A program made the position numbers and the translations under genes. Of a stretch of 29,122 nt of DNA, positions 15,882-21,420 are shown one piece after another. The notes below the pieces were generated by a model. That model searched no databases and was not told where the DNA came from. It saw nothing but the letters and a program-made list of their open reading frames with translations. Positions within the stretch are counted from its first letter, which is position 1. The number at the start of each line of letters is the position of its first letter. This DNA is from JBGSKV01 sp041740975. GTDB taxonomy: Bacteria; Bdellovibrionota_B; Oligoflexia; Oligoflexales; JALZUQ01. Location: the NCBI GenBank assembly GCA_041740975.1, contig JBGSKV010000118.1, forward strand, positions 1-29,122, in the 5' to 3' direction.

Positions 15882-16601
15882 TCAATGGATGGTGTAAACC
15901 AGGGCTAAACCTGCTTCGATACTTTGAAGCGTCTGTCGTTTAGCGATGCGAAACATTCTTTCGGAAACATTGCCGTTAAGATTTAAAAGCGGCGAACCCG
16001 GATCATTTTTACTTTGCCGCGCGAATTCACCTTGGCGTTTAGACTGATCCAAAAAACTCCAATTGGATTGAGCCTGGAAGCTTAGCGCTAAAGTTGGCGT
16101 CAAAGATTTTTCCACTGCCAAACTTATTCCAGCAAATGGACCTCCGAAACCAGCAAATTGATATTGCGTGTACATCTTTCGAGAAATGGACTCATCGACT
16201 TTCAACCGCACCCCTGTCCATCCCAATTGAGGTCTTAGCGATAGAAAAGCATTATCGAAGAATGGCAAATCCATGCGGCCATTCAAGCCAGCATGAAGAG
16301 TTTGCAGCCGATAACTGCGGCTCAAATAAGTTTCGCGAACGAGGGCTTCACTATCTAAAGTCTCTTCATAGTTTTCAAAATAGGTCTGACGAAATCCAAA
16401 GACCGGGGAAAAATCGAAATTTTTAAAAGTCCAAACTTGCAGCTGAAGTTGGACTTCGGCTCCAAAAAGCTGCCCGGAAGGATCCGTCGAACTGCTCATA
16501 GATCCCAAATGTGTGCCCACTGACACAGCAATCGGTATGGCCCCGGCACTCGCGGATTTTAAGAAAAACAAAAGAAAGATAATTTTCGTTATAAACTTCA
16601 T
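15882..16601 (-). CDS. Predicted outer-membrane beta-barrel protein, 239 aa
   Basis: A Sec signal peptide (MKFITKIIFLLFFLKSASAG, cleavage near residue 20) precedes about 220 residues with the alternating polar/apolar strands of a small barrel: AIPIAVSVGTHLG, FGAEVQLQLQVWTF, FSPVFGFRQTYF, TLHAGLNGRMDLPF, LSLRPQLGWTGVRLKV, FAGISLAVEKSLTPTLALSFQAQS and the last strand SIEAGLALVYTIH. Size fits an 8- to 10-stranded OmpA/OmpW-like barrel. No specific family or ligand is recognised. It is divergent from the acidic-protein gene, with a 14-bp palindrome between (16651-16664). Confidence 0.7.
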   Translation of the reverse strand: MKFITKIIFLLFFLKSASAGAIPIAVSVGTHLGSMSSSTDPSGQLFGAEVQLQLQVWTFKNFDFSPVFGFRQTYFENYEETLDSEALVRETYLSRSYRLQTLHAGLNGRMDLPFFDNAFLSLRPQLGWTGVRLKVDESISRKMYTQYQFAGFGGPFAGISLAVEKSLTPTLALSFQAQSNWSFLDQSKRQGEFARQSKNDPGSPLLNLNGNVSERMFRIAKRQTLQSIEAGLALVYTIH

Positions 16602-16650
16602 ACTTTATAATAAAACATTCATCGATATGAAGGAACATCAATTAATACCA

Positions 16651-16664
16651 TATTGAATTCAATA
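16651..16664. promoter_or_regulatory. Operator-like 14-bp perfect palindrome
   Basis: TATTGAATTCAATA lies in the 192-base AT-rich region between the divergent barrel and acidic-protein genes, 50 bases from the barrel start. The position suits a regulator site, but the sequence is AT-rich and could be chance. Confidence 0.3.
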
Positions 16665-16793
16665 CGTTATACTTAGAAAAGGTCGGGCTCAACTTTCTGG
16701 CTAGCATTCCGACATTTTTCCTGTCATACAAAATTAATTGGGCTAGAACATAAAAACATATCTTAAATAACGTGAGTTACAGGAAGGTGAATT

Positions 16794-17183
16794 GTGATCT
16801 GGAAGATTGTTTACACAGCCGACGATAGAGTCATCAAAGCGGGCTTTAGTTCACGTGAAGATGCCGAAGAATGGCTCGATCAACGCCTCGACATCGATCC
16901 AGACGATTGTGATATTGCCGAAATGGACGAAGACGAAGAAGAAGAATTCCTTGAAAACCAAGCGGAAGCTGAGGTTGACCCGGAAGCTGGCGCCTTGGAG
17001 TTTGAGCGCGTCGCCCGCGGAGACTACGCTAGCATTCATGCTGTTGATGATAAAATCCCCGACGGTGATGAAGCCGATATCGATATCCTGGGTGAGATCT
17101 TCGAAGGTGACGACGAAGAACTCGATGAAGGTCACTCTGAAGGTGAAGACGACGATTCTGATGAAGATGAAGAAGACATTTAG
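16794..17183 (+). CDS. Highly acidic hypothetical protein, 129 aa
   Basis: The start is GTG 16794, with AGGAAGG about 10 bases upstream. The first 45 residues are folded in character (MIWKIVYTADDRVIKAGFSSREDAEEWLDQRL, reminiscent of small domains of the form strand, turn, strand, helix with a DAEEW helix). From about residue 45 the chain is dominated by Asp and Glu, ending EGEDDDSDEDEEDI, so the C-terminal half is probably disordered and strongly anionic. No signal peptide or membrane segment; cytoplasmic. Function unknown. Acidic tails of this sort can bind basic proteins or mimic nucleic acid. It is followed by two hairpins and then the tol promoter, so it is probably its own transcription unit. 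Confidence 0.7.
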   Translation: MIWKIVYTADDRVIKAGFSSREDAEEWLDQRLDIDPDDCDIAEMDEDEEEEFLENQAEAEVDPEAGALEFERVARGDYASIHAVDDKIPDGDEADIDILGEIFEGDDEELDEGHSEGEDDDSDEDEEDI

Positions 17184-17249
17184 TGCTCAGTGCGCTTAAG
17201 CGCTCTGAGCACGTATCCAGAGCTATCGAAAGCATAGGCTTCCGATAGC
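17183..17249 (+). terminator. Tandem hairpins after the acidic-protein gene
   Basis: The first hairpin is GTGCTCAG (17183-17190) with CTGAGCAC (17205-17212), enclosing the perfect palindrome GCGCTTAAGCGC (17192-17203). The second is GCTATCG (17222-17228) with CGATAGC (17243-17249), extended by AAGC/GCTT. Neither is followed by a T-run, so intrinsic termination is not certain; they may act as mRNA 3'-end barriers. Confidence 0.5.
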
Positions 17250-17310
17250 AAACCCTCTCCTCTTACTTAAGTTCAAATTCTCTTAAGATATAGCTTTTAC
17301 GCAGGTTTTT

Positions 17311-17339
17311 TTGACGTAAACCCATTTAAGCGATATTAT
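17311..17339 (+). promoter_or_regulatory. Sigma70-type promoter of the tol operon
   Basis: TTGACG (17311-17316), a 17-base spacer and TATTAT (17334-17339) make a near-consensus promoter; start near 17346, about 34 bases before tolQ. An inverted repeat TTTACG/CGTAAA (17296-17320) overlaps the -35. Confidence 0.7.
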
Positions 17340-17379
17340 TTTTGTATCCAGAATCCGCACAGACATCGGGGGTACCAAA

Positions 17380-18225
17380 ATGTTTCAGCGTGCGCGCCAC
17401 CTACTTATAACCATCGTCCTCACATTGCCATTTGCCTCACCTCTAGCGCTCGCACAAGAGAGTCAAACTGGAGCTGATGCGTCCACGATTATTGAAACCA
17501 ATATTGCCTCAACTTCGATGTTTGGTCGTGCCTTCGGTGGTGGTCTGGTCGTTGTGGGAGTGCTTCTTAGTCTCATCGCAATGTCCATAATGAGCTGGGC
17601 GATTCTTGGAGTGAAATGGCGGCAGTTAAAAAAAGCCAGTGCTTCCAATGATGTTTTCTTTCAGAAGTTCTGGGATAGTCCCTCACTAAGTGATCTTAAC
17701 AATCAAATCAAAACTCTTGATGATTGTCCGGCGAAAGAAGTTTTTCGCTCTGGTTATGACGAACTCGTGCGAAGCAATAGCATCGCCGCAAGTTCCGCCG
17801 AACAGTCGAGCTTCGTGAAAGCCGCGATGACTAATCTCAATCGTTCTTTGCAAAAAACTCGCCGCGAACAAAAACATAAAATGGAACGTTATCTGCCAGT
17901 CTTAGCTATCTGTGCATCGGCCGCACCTTTTATCGGTTTGTTCGGTACGGTATGGGGAATTATGACCGCCTTTGATGGTATCGCTCAAAGCGGAAACGCT
18001 AGCTTAGCAGCGGTCGCACCCGGAATTTCTGAGGCACTTATTGCCACAGCTTTTGGTTTGGGTGCTGCGATTCCGGCTGTTATTGGTTACAACACCTTCT
18101 TAAATATTGTTCGTGGCCAAATGGTTCACCTAGAGAGTTTCTCCGTTGAAATCCTCAATATCGTCGAAAGATTTTTAGTGAGTGGCGAAGAGTCCTCTCC
18201 GGAAATTGAAAAACACCAAGCGTAA
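17380..18225 (+). CDS. tolQ: TolQ (MotA/TolQ/ExbB family proton channel)
   Basis: This is the stator subunit of the Tol-Pal envelope-constriction motor. The 281-residue product has three membrane segments: about 48-78 (VVVGVLLSLIAMSIMSWAIL), about 170-192 and about 205-240. The family core is MERYLPVLAICASAAPFIGLFGTVWGIMTAF followed by ISEALIATAFGLGAAIPAVIGYN. It is about 50 residues longer than E. coli TolQ because of an N-terminal signal-peptide-like stretch (ITIVLTLPFASPLALAQES), seen in some ExbB proteins. ExbB is therefore an alternative name, but linkage to tolR, tolA-like and tolB favours TolQ. GGGGG lies upstream of the ATG; promoter at 17311. Confidence 0.92.
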   Translation: MFQRARHLLITIVLTLPFASPLALAQESQTGADASTIIETNIASTSMFGRAFGGGLVVVGVLLSLIAMSIMSWAILGVKWRQLKKASASNDVFFQKFWDSPSLSDLNNQIKTLDDCPAKEVFRSGYDELVRSNSIAASSAEQSSFVKAAMTNLNRSLQKTRREQKHKMERYLPVLAICASAAPFIGLFGTVWGIMTAFDGIAQSGNASLAAVAPGISEALIATAFGLGAAIPAVIGYNTFLNIVRGQMVHLESFSVEILNIVERFLVSGEESSPEIEKHQA

Positions 18226-18245
18226 TTGATTCAAGAGGACGAGCC

Positions 18246-18674
18246 ATGGCATTTCAGGGTTTTCAAGGCGATGAAGATGAAAGTCGCGATCTGGCCGAAA
18301 TCAACATCGTGCCTCTTGTCGATGTTATGCTCGTACTTCTCATCATTTTTATGGTGACGGCTCCCCTATCGATAGGTGGAATCACGATTAAATTGCCTCA
18401 AGGTACCGCAAAATTAATTGATATCAAAGAAGAGCGGATTGTTTTGACCATCAACAGCAAAGGTCAATACTTTATATCCGATGCAAAAGTTGCCCCACTC
18501 AATCTTATGGAACGATTCAAGGCCATCTATGACGGGCGAGAGCAGAAAGATCTATATATTCGTGCGGACAAAGCCGTAGCCTACGGCAGCGTGATATCGG
18601 CGATGAGCGCCGCCAAAGAAGCCGGCGTTATCAAAATCAGTATGTTGACGGAAACGAAAAATAACGCTCACTAG
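18246..18674 (+). CDS. tolR: TolR (ExbD/TolR family)
   Basis: The 142-residue protein has a short cytoplasmic N-terminus, one membrane helix (about 21-42) and a periplasmic domain. The helix contains INIVPLVDVMLVLLIIFMVTAP with Asp26, the proton-carrying aspartate equivalent to TolR Asp23. The periplasmic part (VLTINSKGQYFI, DLYIRADKAVAYGSVI) is typical. GAGG lies upstream of ATG 18246, 20 bases after tolQ, and the next gene follows after 11 bases, so this is a tight operon. It works with TolQ to convert proton-motive force into movement of TolA. Confidence 0.95.
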   Translation: MAFQGFQGDEDESRDLAEINIVPLVDVMLVLLIIFMVTAPLSIGGITIKLPQGTAKLIDIKEERIVLTINSKGQYFISDAKVAPLNLMERFKAIYDGREQKDLYIRADKAVAYGSVISAMSAAKEAGVIKISMLTETKNNAH

Positions 18675-18685
18675 TCCGTGGACTT

Positions 18686-19510
18686 ATGCATATAAAAATT
18701 TCTCAAACTATGCAGCGCGCCTACAGTGTGAAGGCCGATTCGCTCCTCAAGAAATTCATCATCATCTCGGTGGTGGCGCATGTTTTGTTTTTTGGACTTA
18801 TGCCTTTCGCGCAAGATTTTGGTCCCAAAGTTGACTTGACAGATATTGGTATTGAAATCGGGATGGAAACACTACCCGACATCGACTCTGGTCAGGAAAC
18901 CTTACCAAATGCCGAAAAAGCCCCAGAAATGGCCGTTCCTGATAATATTCTGCCGCAACTTCCCAAAACAATAACTATGGACGAAAAGCAAAAGCTTCAA
19001 GACAATGACGAGTCTGATAAAGTCGCCGAAGAAAAACCTGTCGATGAAAAAAAAGACGAAAGCAATAAAATCACCAAAGAGGATCTTCAAAAACGTTTGG
19101 CTATTGAACGACTTAGAAAACTGCAGGACAAAAAAAGTAAAAGTTACAAGGCACCGAATGTCCAAGAGCTCGCCAGTCTCAAAAAGGCTCTCGAGAAATA
19201 TAACAGCATCGGTAGTTTGCCACAGGGCACGAATCCGGATGCCGTATTGATGCGTTGCAAAGTCGATTTTGACAAGCTCGTGCGTCAAAATTATGAATTG
19301 CCAAAAGCCTATACACTGAAGGCTTTGACTGTTTCTATTGATATCACTTTCACCGCAAACGGTATGATTTCCCAGGCTGATATCCTGCAATCGTCTGGAG
19401 ATCAACGCTTCGACCAACTGACTCTCGAAGGCCTGAAAGCCGCAGTCCCCTTACCAGAATCCTGCAGATCCCTTGCAGGACGGGCCGTTCGACTGAGTTT
19501 CAAGTCTTAA
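18686..19510 (+). CDS. tolA: TolA-like energy transducer (TonB/TolA C-terminal domain)
   Basis: The 274-residue protein has a single N-terminal membrane helix (about 24-42) carrying SVVAH, the Ser-x3-His motif with which TolA and TonB contact their motor. A charged Lys/Glu-rich periplasmic stretch follows (about 95-155, shorter than E. coli TolA), then a C-terminal globular domain (about 180-274) of TonB/TolA type: LTVSIDITFTANGMISQADILQSSGDQRFDQLTLEGLKAAVPLP. Cys191 and Cys260 could form the disulfide known from TolA domains. Position between tolR and tolB argues for TolA over TonB, although the fold alone does not separate them and a BtuB-like receptor lies nearby. Confidence 0.82.
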   Translation: MHIKISQTMQRAYSVKADSLLKKFIIISVVAHVLFFGLMPFAQDFGPKVDLTDIGIEIGMETLPDIDSGQETLPNAEKAPEMAVPDNILPQLPKTITMDEKQKLQDNDESDKVAEEKPVDEKKDESNKITKEDLQKRLAIERLRKLQDKKSKSYKAPNVQELASLKKALEKYNSIGSLPQGTNPDAVLMRCKVDFDKLVRQNYELPKAYTLKALTVSIDITFTANGMISQADILQSSGDQRFDQLTLEGLKAAVPLPESCRSLAGRAVRLSFKS

Positions 19511-19535
19511 TCCTTTTGCCTATGTGTGGTTCGGG

Positions 19536-19541
19536 TATAAT
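19536..19541 (+). promoter_or_regulatory. Possible internal -10 upstream of tolB
   Basis: TATAAT lies 38 bases upstream of the tolB ATG, in the 68-base gap after tolA. TTTTGC at 19514-19519 is a poor -35 (16-base spacing). It would allow tolB expression separate from tolQRA. Confidence 0.35.
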
Positions 19542-19578
19542 AAAGCGACGGAATTTTTTCACATTAGTGAGGCTTGGC

Positions 19579-20955
19579 ATGCGTAAGTTTTTGTCCATGA
19601 CAGTAGTGATTGCCGCGATCTCTCTATCGCTCGGTAGTTCGGCCTACTCAACCAATCCAGTGCTCTCGATCAATATCGACAACCCGAAATTTCGCCCTTT
19701 AAAAATAGCAATCCCTAGTTTTGGAACAGACGCCGAAGCCAACAAAGCGCGGACAGAAATGGCTCGCCTGATGGAATTTACGGGTTTGTTTAAAGTCGTC
19801 CCCGAATCCGCTTACCAAGACATTGCCAAAAATATTGGTGCGGCGGCTACGACGAGCGGACTCACTGGCGTGAATTTGCCGCAGTGGAAAGGCCTAGGGG
19901 TGGAAGCATTGATTGTCGGCCAAGTCAAAAAAGATGGCAGTGGCCTCGACATGGCATTTAAAACAATCGATGGCACGCAGCAACAAGTTCTGGTGGGAAA
20001 GCGCTTTCAGAAAGTTCCCCATCGCGATCTAATCACGGTTGTTCGTCGCTTTGCCGATTACACAATCGAAGCATTTACGGGAAAATCAGGAATATTCAAT
20101 TCGAAAATGGTTTTTGTCGGTCGTAAACAAAAAGGTCAAAATAAACAGATTTACATGGCGGACTTTGATGGCGGCAACGTTCAACAAGTCAGCAAGGGTG
20201 ACTATATCCATATTACTCCGGCTTGGAGTCCCGATGGAAAATTTATAACTTATACCTCCTACCAAGAGGGCCAACCAAACGTCTTCATATATGATGTCCG
20301 AACGAAACGTAGCAGACGTCTTTCTACTCGGGCCGGAACGAACGGTGGTAGTTCATGGTCGCACAACGGGTCCTTCGTTGCTTTTACTGGTGCACGTGGC
20401 GGTGATACGGACTTGTTTTATGTTCTGCCGAGCGGCGGTCGTGAGCGAACATTTATTATGGGCGAAGGTCTGGATGTCGATCCTGCTTTCTCACCGGACG
20501 GTAAGTATTTGGCGTTTGTTTCAGGACGCTATGGTAATCCGCATATTTTCGTTTCCAAATTAAATTGGCGCACAGATGGCAGTGTTGGCGTTTCTGAAGA
20601 CAAGCGCCTAACCTTTGCAGGCTGGTACAATACTGGTCCGGATTGGTCGCCAGCATCAGACAAAATTATTTTTGCGGGTTACGATAAAGAAATCGATCGA
20701 TATGATTTGTTTATTATGAACCCCGATGGTTCACAGCTCGAACGATTGACTCTGAAAACCGGCGATAATGAAGATCCTAGCTGGGCACCAAACGGCCAAA
20801 TGATTGCTTTCCATAGTAATCGAATTGGCGCATCCAATACGAAGGATGTGGCTCATTTGTATGTGATGCACCGCGATGGTAGCAATCAACGCAAAATTGA
20901 AACGGGCATGTACGAGTCGACGCAACCGGACTGGGGTCCGAATATTATTCAATAG
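19579..20955 (+). CDS. tolB: TolB periplasmic beta-propeller protein
   Basis: The frame opens at TTG 19516, but ATG 19579 with GAGG eight bases upstream starts a proper signal peptide (MRKFLSMTVVIAAISLSLGSSAYS), giving 458 residues. The N-terminal domain (about 30-170; FRPLKIAIPSFGTDAEANKA, GLFKVV, LIVGQVKKDGSGLDMAFKTIDG) is the TolB-type alpha/beta domain. The propeller follows with repeated blades: ITPAWSPDGKFITYTSY, SSWSHNGSFVAFTGARGG, VDPAFSPDGKYLAFVSGRYGNP, TGPDWSPASDKIIFAGYD, EDPSWAPNGQMIAFHSNR and TQPDWGP. TolB binds Pal and TolA in the periplasm. pal does not follow, which is unusual for a tol cluster. Confidence 0.96.
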   Translation: MRKFLSMTVVIAAISLSLGSSAYSTNPVLSINIDNPKFRPLKIAIPSFGTDAEANKARTEMARLMEFTGLFKVVPESAYQDIAKNIGAAATTSGLTGVNLPQWKGLGVEALIVGQVKKDGSGLDMAFKTIDGTQQQVLVGKRFQKVPHRDLITVVRRFADYTIEAFTGKSGIFNSKMVFVGRKQKGQNKQIYMADFDGGNVQQVSKGDYIHITPAWSPDGKFITYTSYQEGQPNVFIYDVRTKRSRRLSTRAGTNGGSSWSHNGSFVAFTGARGGDTDLFYVLPSGGRERTFIMGEGLDVDPAFSPDGKYLAFVSGRYGNPHIFVSKLNWRTDGSVGVSEDKRLTFAGWYNTGPDWSPASDKIIFAGYDKEIDRYDLFIMNPDGSQLERLTLKTGDNEDPSWAPNGQMIAFHSNRIGASNTKDVAHLYVMHRDGSNQRKIETGMYESTQPDWGPNIIQ

Positions 20956-20965
20956 ATTACAATCG

Positions 20966-20986
20966 TTCGGCCGCGGAGCGGCCGAA
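20966..20986 (+). terminator. Hairpin after tolB
   Basis: TTCGGCCGC-GGA-GCGGCCGAA is a perfect 9-bp GC-rich stem 10 bases after the tolB stop. There is no T-run (TAACAAAATT follows), so it may be a transcript-stabilising hairpin or a factor-assisted terminator for tolQRAB. Confidence 0.5.
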
Positions 20987-20993
20987 TAACAAA

Positions 20994-21135
20994 ATTGGCT
21001 TCGCCTTTTACACTCACAGTTATTATTTCTATGTTTGATTACTCTGGTTCTCCCGGCATAAATTTGTCTGGGCGGTGTCGGCTGATGCAGCCTCAATGCC
21101 CAGCCAAATTTATGCCGGCTCAACCGTCCCATCCA
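20994..21135 (+). repeat. Structured repeat, copy B (downstream of tolB)
   Basis: This is the second copy of the element at 1-140, in inverted chromosomal orientation but the same sense relative to the upstream gene. Fold: GGTT (21046-21049) with AACC (21122-21125), CTC/CTC loop, 14-bp stem CCGGCATAAATTTG (21053-21066) with CAAATTTATGCCGG (21105-21118), a 1x1 mismatch, CTGGGC/GCCCAG (21068-21073 with 21098-21103) and GGCTG-ATG-CAGCC (21080-21092). The 14-bp stem differs from copy A at two base pairs, and both changes are compensated on the opposite arm; the closing C-G of copy A is a U-G wobble here. The leader TTTACACTCACAGTT and TTTCTATGTTTGATT are also shared. Confidence 0.88.
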
Positions 21136-21272
21136 GCCATCGGGTAAAAACTGTGACGGCGAGGCTTCGCACCCGAGTGCGTCCCGCACGAGTTGCGTCC
21201 GCAACGGCAGCTCGATCGAGGTAATCCGTCATCAAGAGCCCAGCACGCCGATCGCTCTGGATGACGGGGCTT
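21136..21272. other. GC-rich intergenic spacer with small hairpins
   Basis: The spacer between repeat copy B and the riboswitch holds GTGCG-TCC-CGCAC and GTTGC-GTCC-GCAAC hairpins and a piece related to the 14512 palindrome (GGATGACGGGGCTTCGCTC). AACTGTG (21149-21155) and GGCGA (21158-21162) mirror CACAGTT (21015-21021) and TCGCC (21001-21005) on the far side of copy B. A minus-strand frame here is judged non-coding. Confidence 0.4.
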
Positions 21273-21274
21273 CG

Positions 21275-21420
21275 CTCTGGTATGGTCACCTCCTTAACAG
21301 CCCTGCGAATGGGGAAGTCCGGTGAGAATCCGGCGCTGTGCCGCAACGGTGATGCAACGAAAAGTTGATAAGTCCGAGTACCACGCAGAGTTTGAACTTT
21401 CGAGCAAAAGGAAACTTTGT
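21275..21420 (+). promoter_or_regulatory. Cobalamin riboswitch upstream of the BtuB-like receptor
   Basis: The aptamer core is plain: GGAAGTCCGGTGAGAATCCGG, then GCGCTGTGCCGCAACGGTGATG (21313-21355), the conserved B12-box region, then AAGTCCGAGTACCACGC. The closing helix is TGGTA (21278-21282) with TACCA (21380-21384). In the expression platform AGAGTTT (21388-21394) can pair with AAACTTT (21413-21419), and CTTT with AAAG, placing the ribosome site AAAAGG in a hairpin just before ATG 21421. Translation repression by adenosyl- or another cobalamin is therefore the likely mode; this last point is inference. Confidence 0.93.

Noticed and set aside
18686..19510. Calling this gene tonB
   Set aside because: The C-terminal domain does not decide, but placement between tolR and tolB and the two domain cysteines fit TolA better.
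1..21165. A 21-kb mobile element bounded by the two inverted repeat copies
   Set aside because: The DNA between the copies is core housekeeping (rmuC, polA, tatC, gltA, tolQRAB) and contains no transposase or integrase. Dispersed repeats explain the pair better.
21110..21346. Minus-strand reading frame of 78 codons across repeat copy B, the spacer and the riboswitch
   Set aside because: Its sequence is explained by the structured repeat and the cobalamin aptamer on the other strand, it has no ribosome site at its start codon, and it matches nothing recognisable.
21322..21420. Longer start for the BtuB-like receptor
   Set aside because: These 33 codons lie in the riboswitch core and would precede the signal peptide; ATG 21421 has a ribosome site and a clean signal sequence.
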